Part shown: positions 45,624-54,610 of the stretch, piece after piece
Position numbering within the stretch: position 1 is the first letter of the stretch
Layout of the letters: each line of letters begins with the position of its first letter
Assembly: GCA_011525785.1 (NCBI GenBank)
Contig: WYBT01000038.1
Coordinates: 1 to 64,000 of the forward strand
Direction: 5' to 3'
Length of the DNA: 64,000 bases
From: Planctomycetaceae bacterium
GTDB lineage: Bacteria; Planctomycetota; UBA1135; GCA-002686595
Position numbers and translations under genes: made by a program
Notes under the pieces: generated by a model
The model's database searches: none
The model's input: only the letters and a program-made list of their open reading frames with translations
Told to the model about the DNA's origin: nothing

Positions 45624-46442
45624 TCAGGACGCCGGCGGATCGTAGGCGCCGCGCACCGCGCGCAGCAGCGTGCCGAGCACGCGCAGGTTGCCCCGCAGCG
45701 GGCTGATCTTGGTGGGCGTCTTGCCCTTCGCGGGGTACTCGCGCGTGACCGGCGTCTCGCACACCTTGAAGCCCAGCCGCGCGGCCCGGATGGCGAGGTA
45801 GTAGTGCAGCTCGTAAGCGCTGAACACGTCGCGGAACGGCTGCACGCGCTGGTCGAGCAGCAGTCGCGCGCTGTAGGCGCGAAAGCCGTTGGTCGTGTCG
45901 GTGTAGCGGTGGCGCGCGGCGAGCGAAATCAGCGGCGCGTGCAGCAGCAGCACGCCCAGGTGACGCGAGAGCGGAGTGTTCACGCCCTTGCCGCCCGGCG
46001 CGTAGCGCGAGCCCTGCACGTGATCCCAGCCCTCGTCGAGCAGCTTGGCGAAGCGCGGCAGCGCCTCGGGACCGTCCTTGTTGTTCCCGTCGACGAAGAT
46101 CAGGCCCTCGTAGCCCTGCTCGAGTCCCCAGGCCATCGCCATGCGCATCTGCGCAGAGAGCTTGCCCGGTCCGGTCTTGGTCAGCAGCGCGCGCACCACC
46201 GTCGTGCGCAGGTGCTGCTCGTTCAGCACGCCGTCGGTGCTGCCGCCGTCGGCGATGGCGAAGTCCAGGCCGGCCGCGAAGGGGCGCGAGCGCTCGAGTT
46301 GCGCCACGATGCGCGCGCCCTCGTTGATGACCGGGATGCACACGCACCAGCGGGCCCGGCGCGGGGCCAGTTCGAGCACGGAGAACGCCGGAACGGCCCA
46401 CTGCGAATGGGCCAGCACGTAAGGAAGGCCCGGAGCGCTCAT
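45624..46442 (-). CDS. GT2 family glycosyltransferase (no membrane segments)
   Basis: A 272-residue GT-A protein similar to dolichol-phosphate mannosyltransferase-type enzymes. Nucleotide-sugar binding elements: CVCIPVINEGARI at about 33, AIADGGSTDGV, and a DxD-like VDGNNKDGPE. The conserved GSRYAPGGKG and DTTNGFRAYSARLL segments follow. There is no C-terminal transmembrane region, unlike the neighbouring GT2. The start is ATG 46442, overlapping the stop of the upstream GT2 gene by ATGA. The acceptor may be a polyprenyl phosphate, or the nascent glycan; unknown. Confidence 0.85.
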   Translation of the reverse strand: MSAPGLPYVLAHSQWAVPAFSVLELAPRRARWCVCIPVINEGARIVAQLERSRPFAAGLDFAIADGGSTDGVLNEQHLRTTVVRALLTKTGPGKLSAQMRMAMAWGLEQGYEGLIFVDGNNKDGPEALPRFAKLLDEGWDHVQGSRYAPGGKGVNTPLSRHLGVLLLHAPLISLAARHRYTDTTNGFRAYSARLLLDQRVQPFRDVFSAYELHYYLAIRAARLGFKVCETPVTREYPAKGKTPTKISPLRGNLRVLGTLLRAVRGAYDPPAS

Positions 46443-47425
46443 GCCGACTCGTGCACGACGTTGCGCCGCATGGCGTCCGCCACCAGCACCGAGCTGCACT
46501 GCTCCTCGGCCACGAAGTACAGCGGGCGGTCGCGCGACTCCTCGAGCAGGCGGCCCACGTACTCGCACAGCACGGCCAGGATCAGGAACAGGAACAGGAA
46601 CATCCCGGAGATCGAGGCCGACAGCGTGGCCCAGCCCTCGGCGACGTGCGGCTTGAAGAGCGCAATGCCCAGCACGTACAGCAGGTAGGCCGCGTTGAGC
46701 CCGCTCGCGCCCAGGCCGAGCAGGGCCACCAGCCGCAGCGGACGCGTGCTGTTGGTGACGATCAGGGACACGCCGTGCTCGATTCCCTGGCGCACGGACT
46801 TGGTGCGCACCGGCCGGCGGCGCGGAACGGGCGCGTACGGCATGAATTCGCGGGAGAAGCCGACCAGCGCGCCGAAGATGCGCAGGGCGCGCGACTTGTC
46901 CTTGTACTGTCCCATGGCGTTCAGCACTTGGCGCGTGAAGGCCATGAACAGCGTCGCTTCGTCGGGCAGATCGAACTCGAGCATGCTCGCGCTCAGGCGC
47001 GCGAAGCGACGGTGGAGAGCGCGGTACAGCCAGCCCTGTTCGGAGGGCGTCGTGCGCACGCCGAACACGACCCCGCCGCTCTTGCGCGCGGCTTCGACGA
47101 AGCGCGGCAGCATCGCCGGCGGATCCGATTCGGGCTGCAGCACCACGGCCACGTCGCCGATCACGCCGTCCAGGCCGGCCACCATGGCCGCCTCGACGCC
47201 GAAACGCCGCGAGAGCCGCAGGTAGCGCAAGCACTCGTGCCGCTGGAGGAGCTTCTGCGCCACCTGGCGCGTGCCGTCGCGCGACGCGTCGTCGACCAGC
47301 ACCACCTCGTAGTTCTGCCAGCCTGCGCGCAACACCTCGACCAGTTCGTCGACGAACGGCTCGAGAATGTCGGCGTCGTCGCGCAAGGGCACGACGACCG
47401 AAACGAAGTAGCTGGCGATGCTCAT
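46439..47425 (-). CDS. Membrane-anchored GT2 glycosyltransferase (DPM/GtrB-like)
   Basis: A 328-residue protein with an N-terminal GT-A domain (VSVVVPLRDDADILEPFVDE, VLVDDASRDGTRQVA, VVLQPESDPP for the metal site, GVRTTPSEQGWLYRALHRRF) and two C-terminal transmembrane helices (LVALLGLGASGLNAAYLLYV and MFLFLFLILAVLCEYVG). This layout is typical of enzymes that load a sugar onto polyprenyl phosphate for use by a GT39/GT-C transferase. It is overlapped by ATGA at both ends: with the FAD oxidoreductase upstream and the second GT2 downstream. The large membrane protein at 48621 is the likely acceptor enzyme in the pathway. Confidence 0.88.
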   Translation of the reverse strand: MSIASYFVSVVVPLRDDADILEPFVDELVEVLRAGWQNYEVVLVDDASRDGTRQVAQKLLQRHECLRYLRLSRRFGVEAAMVAGLDGVIGDVAVVLQPESDPPAMLPRFVEAARKSGGVVFGVRTTPSEQGWLYRALHRRFARLSASMLEFDLPDEATLFMAFTRQVLNAMGQYKDKSRALRIFGALVGFSREFMPYAPVPRRRPVRTKSVRQGIEHGVSLIVTNSTRPLRLVALLGLGASGLNAAYLLYVLGIALFKPHVAEGWATLSASISGMFLFLFLILAVLCEYVGRLLEESRDRPLYFVAEEQCSSVLVADAMRRNVVHESA

Positions 47426-48588
47426 GGGGTGGGTTGGGTGGCGCGGAGCGGGGCCAGCTCCCGTTCCAGATCGTAGATGTTGTCCACCTTGCCGCCCAAC
47501 ACCGATACCAGTCCGGGGAGTTCGGTGTGGCGGTGGAACAGGATGGGGCGGCTGTCGTCCTGCTCGCTCTGCGGCAGCACGGTCTTCAGCTCGATCAACG
47601 CGTCGCGCTGGACGAAGCGCTCGACGGCCGGGAAGTAGCGCGCCGAGTCGCGCATCATCTGCGGGCAGTTCGAACGCTCGTGCAGGCCGCGCAAGAACTC
47701 CTGGTTGTCGAACTCGACTTCGCGGTCGCGCCACGAGCGGTGCGGCGTGTAGCGCACGTGCGAGAGCGAGTGCAGCCCGCGCGCGGGGAAGGGCATGAAC
47801 GAGAAGAACGGCCCGCACATGACCGTCACTCCGACGCGGCGGAACTCCTCGGGCGTCTCGACCAGCGCGATCTCGGTCACTTCCTGCTTGAGCGCGAGCT
47901 TGGGCGCGCCCGAGCGCGACAGCAGGCCGTTGAGGTCGGAGTAGGTCGCGTTGAAGACGTGGTCGGCGGCGATCGCACGGGTGCGTCCGTTGTCCAGCTC
48001 CTCGAACTCCAGCTCGAGGCGCCGCGCGCCGGCGGTCGAACGCAGCGCGCGCGCGTTGCGCCGCAGCAGCACCGGCACTTCGCGCGCCGCGAGGTCCGCG
48101 CCCATGCGCCGGGCCAGGGCATCGGCGTCGAAGGCCCACTCCTCGGTGCGCCACACGCGTTCGATCCGGCGCATGTCGAACCAGCGCTGCGCGTGCGGCT
48201 CGGCCGGCGCGAGCGGGGCGCCGATGCGCGAGCAGAACTGCTCGAACTGCGTCGCGGTCACGTTCGAGCGCGAACGCGCGACGGCGTAGTACTTGGCGAA
48301 GGTCGTGTCGACGCACTCGGCGTACTCGCGCAAGAAGCGCCCCGAGTTCACGCGCGAGCGCAGCCCGGTCAGGATGCTGCGCGGGTAGTGGTAGCCGTTG
48401 TGGACGCGCGCTTGATTGGTGTACGAGGCCCGGCGCAGCAGCGCGCCCTCGCGCTCGAGCACGACCACCGAGAGACCGAGCTCGCGCGTGAGGTGCAGGG
48501 CCAGAAAACAGCCGAAAACCCCGGCGCCGACGACGACGCAGTCCACGTCCGCGCGCTCGCTGGGGGAACTCATGAGTTGCACCCCCAT
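47422..48588 (-). CDS. FAD-dependent oxidoreductase (DAO family)
   Basis: A 388-residue flavoprotein with an N-terminal dinucleotide fold (DCVVVGAGVFGCFLALHL, VVVLEREGALLRRAS) and a Gly-Tyr-rich turn (QARVHNGYHYPRS) that places the flavin. The ADHVFNATYSDLNG and GLVSVLGGKVDNIYD segments complete the FAD domain. It resembles amino-acid or sugar-acid oxidases; in this operon a sugar or glycan precursor is the likelier substrate, by context. The start is ATG 48588; an in-frame ATG at 48573 is equally possible. The stop overlaps the GT2 start by ATGA. Confidence 0.82.
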   Translation of the reverse strand: MGVQLMSSPSERADVDCVVVGAGVFGCFLALHLTRELGLSVVVLEREGALLRRASYTNQARVHNGYHYPRSILTGLRSRVNSGRFLREYAECVDTTFAKYYAVARSRSNVTATQFEQFCSRIGAPLAPAEPHAQRWFDMRRIERVWRTEEWAFDADALARRMGADLAAREVPVLLRRNARALRSTAGARRLELEFEELDNGRTRAIAADHVFNATYSDLNGLLSRSGAPKLALKQEVTEIALVETPEEFRRVGVTVMCGPFFSFMPFPARGLHSLSHVRYTPHRSWRDREVEFDNQEFLRGLHERSNCPQMMRDSARYFPAVERFVQRDALIELKTVLPQSEQDDSRPILFHRHTELPGLVSVLGGKVDNIYDLERELAPLRATQPTP

Positions 48589-48620
48589 GTTATCACGCTC
48601 GCCCCGGCCGGGGCCGGGCT

Positions 48621-51600
48621 TCAGTGGCCTTCGACGAGCGTCACACGCGTCGCGCGAATGCCGCCGCCCGGCCCGTGGAAGGAGATCCAGTCGACGGTCG
48701 AGCGAGCCCAGTTGTATTCGTTCGCCGTGGGAAACACGTAGGTGTGGACTCCGGGCTTGACGTTGAAGTCGATGCGCCCGAGGTTCACTTCGCCTGCGCC
48801 GAACTGCAGCACGCCCGTGCGCTCTTCGTCTTTGGCGCGACGCGTCGGCGCGGCGAGTTCGAGCACCAGGAAGCACGGCTTGCGTCCGTCTTCCAGCGGC
48901 TCGAACAGCATGCGGTTGGCGGCCCGCGCGGCAGCACTCAGCTCGAGGCGCTCCACTGCATTGGGCCGCCCGTCGCGCACGGGGTCGAGCGGCGGGCCGG
49001 TGAAGCTGACCTCGCCGTCAGCGACGCGCCGCACGGTGCGCTCACCGCTCGCGGCGAAGCGAACGCGATCCCCAGGCGCGAGCGGCGGATCGAGCTCGTC
49101 GATCAGCACGGCGGCTTTCGAACCGTTGACGCCGTTCTCGAAGCCCGCTGCGCTCCGCGCGGACAGCTCGAACGACTTCGTGGCGACTTCGTGGCCCTTG
49201 GGCGGCCAGATGCTGCGCACGAGAGGGCGCAGCTGCGCTTGATCGGGATCGAGCGAGCCCCACACCCACGGCAGCCAGCGCAACAGCAGCGGGCGCCAGC
49301 GCGTCGCGCGCGGCAGGATGTCGCTGTAGGCCGGGGCCGTCACGTCGAGCAGCGCGACCTCGCTCACCTCGCACTCGCGCGCGGCGCCGAAGTCGAATTC
49401 AACCTGGGCCACCGAGCGCGGCGCGGAGCTCGCGGGCAACGTCCAGCAGTGCTCGAGCGGTCCCTCCGGCAGGCGCAGCTCGCGCACGATCGGACGCTCG
49501 TCGCCGGCGAACGTGATGCGCACGAGCAGCTCTCCAGCGGCGGCGTTCCGGCCGCGGACACGCAGGTAGGCGGTGCGTTCGGCCGTCAGTTCGAAGCTCG
49601 CGCCCTCCGCCGGCGCGAGGCGCACTTTGCGCTCGGAGTCGAGCGGAGCACTCTGCGCCGCGAGCAAGCGCTCGTCCTCGCCCTGGGGCGCGGTCGGCGC
49701 GATCCAATTCGTGCGGCGCCACACCTGCCAGCGTTGAACGAGGCGCCAGGGCTCGTAGCGCGCGTTGAGCCACTCGTGCAGCCGCCACTGTCGCACGTGG
49801 TTGAAGACCGCGTCGGGGACGTTGTGGCGACTGGCCTTGACGCCGTCGCGTTTCGCCAGGTCGTCCTCCGTCCAAACCACGGCCAGCGGAATGTCGTTGC
49901 GCTCGAACTCGGCGATCTCGCTGAGTTGGAGGTGCTCGTCGTGCGCGAGGTAGATGTGGTTCAAGTAGTGCGGAGAACGCCGGCGCGTGTCGCTGTAGAG
50001 CAGCGGCGCGTGCTGCAGGTCGACGAAGGTCTGCTCCGGGCCCAGGTTCGCCGCCACGAACTCGCGGAACTCCGCGTAGTGGTCGCGCTCGGTCTGCGGC
50101 GACGTGGGCGTGCGATCGATCACCTCGGGCTGCGCCTTGATGTGCTCGGCGCGCAGGAAGCTGGCCCGCCAGTTCGTCCAGAGGCGGTGGTATTTGTCCG
50201 CACGCTCGGGCAGCGGGCCGAACACGCCGAAGCTGCCGGCGAGGACGCTCGCGCTTCCCAGGAAGGCTGCGGCGCGCAGGCGCTCGGTTCGCCACGCGCG
50301 CAGCAGCACCGCGCTGCTCAGCGCAGTCAACGCGAACGAGAGCGCGTAGACGTTGCCCACTTCGATCCACGAGTGCCGCACCAGCCCGCGCGGGAAGTTC
50401 ACGAAGTAGTACACGGCCGCCCAGACGATGAAGAGCTCCTTGAACGGGGCCTGCGGGGCGCTGCTCCGGCGCAGTCGCACCAGCACCCAGGCGGTCAGCG
50501 CGAGTACGGCGAGCGGGATGACGCTCAGGTTGAGCAGGACGTTCGCGTTCAGCGTCCGCGCTATCTCGACGTGCCCGAAGCCCTGGTTGGACTGCAGCAC
50601 GTGGCGCAGGTCTTCCAGACGCGCGAGCGGATCGACGCCGCGCGCGTACGCGATGGCGAAGAACGCCCCGCCGTACACCAGGGCGCACAGCGCGCCGGCC
50701 CCGGCGATGTGCGCAAGGCGCGGGCGGAAGTCCGAACGCACGATGCTCAACGCGACCAGCAGCGCGCCGCTCGCGGCCAGACTCGCGAAGCCCATGTCGA
50801 GCCGCCAGAGAAACAGCGCGACGCTGTAGAAGGCGAACGCGATCCAGCGCAGCGCGCTCGGGCGCTCGACGAGCCAAGCGAGGACCAGCATGGTCGTCAG
50901 CGCCAGGTCGCAGTAGTTGGGCGTGAGCTCCGTGCGGAACGGCAGCAGCGCAGCCACGAAGAAGCCGACGAAGGCATTGCCCGTCAGCCGCCGCAGCGCG
51001 ACGTAGATCACCAGCGTGCTCAGCGCTTCGCCCAGGAAGTCGTACAGCCGCCAGTTGTCGTCTCCAGCGCCGTGGATAGCCGCGTAAACGAAGCCGAAGA
51101 AGCTGTCCGAGAGCGCGTGGGCGTTGAAGGTCTCGACGAACGGCACGCGGCCGAAGTCGAGCCACTGCTGGATGAACAGCGTGGGATTGCCCGGTTCGAA
51201 CAGGTCGATCTGCGGGCCCAGGACGTGCCGGTAGTGGGCGAAGCAGGAGAGGCTCACGGCCAGCGCCGGAAAGGCCAGTGAGCCGAGCGCGCGCCCCATG
51301 TCGGGCGCCGCACCCGCGCGCAGCCAGCGCCAGCCGCACCACAACGCGAGCGCGGCCAGCAGCGCGGCTTCGATCGGGCCGGGCTGGAGCGCGTGCCACT
51401 CGCGGTTGTTGGCCGTCAGGTACAGCTCGTCGCGCAGCACCCACACCAGCGGGAGCCAGCCCAGCGGAGCGATGGCCCATGCCGCGCGCCGCGTCGCCGC
51501 AGCGCGAGCTTCCTCGTCGCGGCGCAGGCACGCCACGCGCAGCGCCACGTGCAGCGCAATGCCCAGCGCGGCGAGGAACCACTCCAAGAACTCGGGGTGC

Positions 51601-52169
51601 CGCACGAGCGGCGCCTTGTCGAAGCGGCTCTGCAGCACCGTCGCGATTCCGATCGCGCCCACGCCGACGAGCGCCATCCACGTTCCGCGCTCGGGCGCGT
51701 TGGCGGCGCGCAGCAACCAGCGATCGAGCAGGCCCGCCAGCGCGGTCGTCGCCAGCGCCGCGACGATCAGCCCGATGAGCGGAGCGTTCGGCAGGGCGTA
51801 GGCGCGCGCCAGCCAGAGCACGCAGCCGCCGACCGACAGCGCTTCGAGGACCTCGTTCGTGTGCTGCGCGCTCACGCGTCGCAGCAGGCGCAAGGCGACC
51901 AGCGCTGCGCAGAACAGCAGCACCAGCAGCAGGATGGAGCTCCCGTACAGGCTGTTGCGCGCCCCGACGTCGTAGGCGTCTGCGCTCGCGGGCGACACCA
52001 CTCGCCCGGCGAAGCTGCGCAGGGCCAGGTCCGCGTTCTCGATGCGGGCCACAACCGCCGTGACCGACAGGAACAGCGCCGTCCAGCCGTGTTCGACGAT
52101 CAGTTCGAGCGCGTTCCAGCCCCGCTGGCGCGCATCCGACGGCGGCGCGCTCGAATCGTTGAGGGACAT
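48621..52169 (-). CDS. Large GT39-like membrane glycosyltransferase with C-terminal soluble domain
   Basis: An 1182-residue protein. The first ~340 residues hold about eight hydrophobic segments before the GT39/GT-C-type first-loop pattern (GPQIDLFEPGNPTLFIQQ, then FGRVPFVETFNAH) near residue 345, so the family core begins unusually late. Further helices run to about residue 660, followed by a soluble region of about 520 residues with beta-rich segments (for example FVVLELAAP-like LVLELAAPTRRAK) that may bind a sugar or protein outside the membrane. It probably transfers a sugar from polyprenyl phosphate to an extracytoplasmic acceptor. It is the first gene of a six-gene minus-strand operon ending at 44010; the start at ATG 52169 lies 55 nt after the MFS gene. 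Confidence 0.72.
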   Translation of the reverse strand: MSLNDSSAPPSDARQRGWNALELIVEHGWTALFLSVTAVVARIENADLALRSFAGRVVSPASADAYDVGARNSLYGSSILLLVLLFCAALVALRLLRRVSAQHTNEVLEALSVGGCVLWLARAYALPNAPLIGLIVAALATTALAGLLDRWLLRAANAPERGTWMALVGVGAIGIATVLQSRFDKAPLVRHPEFLEWFLAALGIALHVALRVACLRRDEEARAAATRRAAWAIAPLGWLPLVWVLRDELYLTANNREWHALQPGPIEAALLAALALWCGWRWLRAGAAPDMGRALGSLAFPALAVSLSCFAHYRHVLGPQIDLFEPGNPTLFIQQWLDFGRVPFVETFNAHALSDSFFGFVYAAIHGAGDDNWRLYDFLGEALSTLVIYVALRRLTGNAFVGFFVAALLPFRTELTPNYCDLALTTMLVLAWLVERPSALRWIAFAFYSVALFLWRLDMGFASLAASGALLVALSIVRSDFRPRLAHIAGAGALCALVYGGAFFAIAYARGVDPLARLEDLRHVLQSNQGFGHVEIARTLNANVLLNLSVIPLAVLALTAWVLVRLRRSSAPQAPFKELFIVWAAVYYFVNFPRGLVRHSWIEVGNVYALSFALTALSSAVLLRAWRTERLRAAAFLGSASVLAGSFGVFGPLPERADKYHRLWTNWRASFLRAEHIKAQPEVIDRTPTSPQTERDHYAEFREFVAANLGPEQTFVDLQHAPLLYSDTRRRSPHYLNHIYLAHDEHLQLSEIAEFERNDIPLAVVWTEDDLAKRDGVKASRHNVPDAVFNHVRQWRLHEWLNARYEPWRLVQRWQVWRRTNWIAPTAPQGEDERLLAAQSAPLDSERKVRLAPAEGASFELTAERTAYLRVRGRNAAAGELLVRITFAGDERPIVRELRLPEGPLEHCWTLPASSAPRSVAQVEFDFGAARECEVSEVALLDVTAPAYSDILPRATRWRPLLLRWLPWVWGSLDPDQAQLRPLVRSIWPPKGHEVATKSFELSARSAAGFENGVNGSKAAVLIDELDPPLAPGDRVRFAASGERTVRRVADGEVSFTGPPLDPVRDGRPNAVERLELSAAARAANRMLFEPLEDGRKPCFLVLELAAPTRRAKDEERTGVLQFGAGEVNLGRIDFNVKPGVHTYVFPTANEYNWARSTVDWISFHGPGGGIRATRVTLVEGH

Positions 52170-52224
52170 GGATCCCGAACTCTAACACCCTTCGCGAAGC
52201 GCGATGGTTTCAGGAGGTCGCCGC

Positions 52225-53628
52225 TCAGTGGCCGCCGCCCGACTTGGGCCGCGCGTTCCAGATCGTCGCGCACAGCACCAGGCCGATCACCGCCACGGGC
52301 AGCATCGCGCCGGGCCAGATGCTCCAGTTCGCGGCGTCGGCGGCGGCCTCGTCCTTGGGCAGCTTCCAGCCGTAGAGGAAGGCCTGCGCGCCGCCGCCCA
52401 GGTACACGAAGCCGTCGATGATGCCGGTCACAAGTCCCGCGTTCTTCGAGCCGCCGAAGTCCGCCGAGGCCGTGCCCGAGAGCATGCCGTGCACGCCGAT
52501 CACGCACAGCGACATGAACACCACGCTCCAGCCGAGCGAGGGCTCGCCCAGCAGCAAGTAGGCGGCGATCGCACCGACCAGCATGCCGGCGTAGAGCACG
52601 CTCGAGACCGGGCCGCGGCGGCTGTGGAACACGTGGTCGGAGATGAAGCCCGCGAACACGCCGCCGAGGATGCCCGCGACGCACATCAGCATGCCCCAGT
52701 TGGCATAGAAGAACGACTCGCGGCCTTCGATCGCGCCCAAGTACAGGCGGCCCTGCTTCATCACGGCCTGGCGCAGGAAGCCCGAGCAGAACTCGATGCC
52801 GACGATGATCCAGATCACGCGCTGCGAGAACATGCGCCGCGCGACCTCGCCGAAGCTCAGCCGCCCGACCTGGCCCGAGCTCGCGTCGCCGGTGTTGAAG
52901 TCCGGAAAGCCCGCGTCGCCCGGCGTGTCGCGCACCAGCGCGAGCGCCATCACCAGGCACGCGCCGATCACGCCGGCCGGAATCCAGAAGGCCATCGAGG
53001 CGCCCAGGCGGCGGTAGATCTCCAGGCTCCAGTCGTACGAGAAGTACAGGCCCAGCGAGATCAGGATCCCGAACAGTCCGCCGAGCACGCCGCGTTCGCG
53101 CACGTGGAACCAGGGCGCGTTGACCTTGACGATCGAGACCGCGCCGAAGCTCTGGAAGTACATGTTGATGGCGTTGAGCGCCATCAGCGCCGACTTCAGT
53201 CCCTCGCCGTCGAGCTCAGCTGCGCTCGAGCGCGCGAACACGAGCGCCATGCCTGCGTTCATCAGCGCCGAGCCCGCCGTGGCCGCGATCATCGTCGCGC
53301 GGCCGCCGAAGCGGTCGGTCAGCGGCCCGTTGATCAGGAACGCGATCCCGTAGACCCACTGGCCGACGCCGTCGATCTCGTTGAAGACCGACTTGGCGAG
53401 CAGGCCGGCCTTGTCGAGCTCGCTCGCGATCGCCGACAGGTTGTAGCGGCCGAAGTACAGGAACGCGTAGGCGAGCCCGAGCGGGATCCAGTTCGCCAGG
53501 CGCCGCTTCTTGAAGGCCTCCGAATGACCGAGTTCGACCTTCGGCAGGCGCCGCACCACGACCGCGATCGCGACCAGGAGCAGCAGGATCGGCAGCAGCT
53601 TCTGCAGCCAGGGCGGGAGGTCGCTCAT
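52225..53628 (-). CDS. MFS transporter, organophosphate:phosphate antiporter (GlpT/UhpT)-like
   Basis: A 467-residue membrane protein with about 12 hydrophobic segments. OPA-family features are visible: LAYAFLYFGRYNLSAI in the first helix region, GVGQWVYGIAFLINGPLTDR, the YFQSFGAVSIVKVNAPWFHV segment before RERG, and GLVTGIIDGFVYLGGGAQAF late in the protein. Such transporters exchange glycerol-3-phosphate or hexose-phosphate for phosphate across the inner membrane. An extra N-terminal helix (LLPILLLLVAIAVVV) precedes the core. The HAD gene lies 52 nt upstream on the same strand, and the glycan operon follows 55 nt downstream. Confidence 0.88.
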   Translation of the reverse strand: MSDLPPWLQKLLPILLLLVAIAVVVRRLPKVELGHSEAFKKRRLANWIPLGLAYAFLYFGRYNLSAIASELDKAGLLAKSVFNEIDGVGQWVYGIAFLINGPLTDRFGGRATMIAATAGSALMNAGMALVFARSSAAELDGEGLKSALMALNAINMYFQSFGAVSIVKVNAPWFHVRERGVLGGLFGILISLGLYFSYDWSLEIYRRLGASMAFWIPAGVIGACLVMALALVRDTPGDAGFPDFNTGDASSGQVGRLSFGEVARRMFSQRVIWIIVGIEFCSGFLRQAVMKQGRLYLGAIEGRESFFYANWGMLMCVAGILGGVFAGFISDHVFHSRRGPVSSVLYAGMLVGAIAAYLLLGEPSLGWSVVFMSLCVIGVHGMLSGTASADFGGSKNAGLVTGIIDGFVYLGGGAQAFLYGWKLPKDEAAADAANWSIWPGAMLPVAVIGLVLCATIWNARPKSGGGH

Positions 53629-53680
53629 CGGGGCGTTCGCGATCGATTCAGCGGTGGATCAGCGGCGAATCAGCGTGGGG

Positions 53681-54580
53681 TCAGCGCCGGATCAGGGCGC
53701 TCAGCTCGCGCACGGAGTCGACCACGTGGTCGATGGCGCCGCCGGCGCGGCCGTCGAGCACCCAGCGCGGCGTGTGCGGATGGCGGCGCAGCACCAACTC
53801 GCGCGGCGCGAACGCGTGTCCCGCGCGGCGCAGCACGTGGGGGAGCGCCAGGTCGAGCGAGAACACGTCGCCGATCACCATCTGCGGGCGCTCCTGTTCG
53901 ATCACCTTGCGGTACAGCGGCCGGTCGACGCGGATCGCGCGGCCGGCGAGCTCGATCGACTCGTCGGTCGGGCCCAGCGTCATCTTCTGCGCCGCGCCGC
54001 GCACGCGCATCTGCCCGCCGGGCTCGACGCGCGCGTCGACGCCGATCTGGCGGAACCAGCCGACGATCTTGTCGGAGCTGGAGTTCGAGACCACCACGAC
54101 CTCGACGCCGCACGCGAGCAACTCTTCGAGCATCGCCTTGGCGTCCGGCACGAGCGCGGGCGGGTGCTGGATGCGAAAGGCCGCCGTGGCGGTCATGAAG
54201 CAGTGGTCGGCGAACTTGGTGAGCGTCTCGAAGCCGCTGGCGAGGATCGCGTCGCGATAGCGCTTCGCCGCAGGCTCGTGGCGCCGCTCGTCGAGCAGCA
54301 TCGCGATGGCGTTGGCCTCGCAGAACGGATCCTCGTCGACGTAGGCCGTGATGCGGCCGTCCGGCGCCCAGCCATAGCGCGCGGGCTCGGCCTTGACGTG
54401 CCGCTCGAACTCCTCGAAGTGCGCTTGCGCCTGGTCGGCGCCGACGCCGGCCAGGCGGGCCGCCTCGGAGACGAGGTAGAGCTTGACGTTCTGCGCCTCG
54501 AAGGCCTGGTCGGTCCAGACGCCGTCGAAGTCACTGAGCAGCTTGAAGGCGGCCGGGGACCCCATGGGGGCGCGGATCAT
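53681..54580 (-). CDS. HAD-superfamily hydrolase
   Basis: A 299-residue protein with HAD motif I as SDFDGVWTD near the N-terminus (nucleophile Asp and general acid Asp), motif II as VVVVSNSSSD, a candidate motif III Lys (PLYRKVIEQERPQ) and motif IV as VIGDVFSLDLALP. A long cap region lies between motif I and II. It is probably a phosphatase; the substrate is not predictable, although a sugar phosphate would fit the transporter downstream. The start ATG at 54580 is used; an in-frame ATG at 54565 is also plausible. Confidence 0.8.
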   Translation of the reverse strand: MIRAPMGSPAAFKLLSDFDGVWTDQAFEAQNVKLYLVSEAARLAGVGADQAQAHFEEFERHVKAEPARYGWAPDGRITAYVDEDPFCEANAIAMLLDERRHEPAAKRYRDAILASGFETLTKFADHCFMTATAAFRIQHPPALVPDAKAMLEELLACGVEVVVVSNSSSDKIVGWFRQIGVDARVEPGGQMRVRGAAQKMTLGPTDESIELAGRAIRVDRPLYRKVIEQERPQMVIGDVFSLDLALPHVLRRAGHAFAPRELVLRRHPHTPRWVLDGRAGGAIDHVVDSVRELSALIRR

Positions 54581-54610
54581 ACGGGCTCGCCCCGCGCTCC
54601 GCGCGCAGCG

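Noticed and set aside
48624..51281. An 885-codon plus-strand frame opposite the large membrane glycosyltransferase.
   Set aside because: It is a shadow with no domain; the minus-strand frame has proper transmembrane segments.
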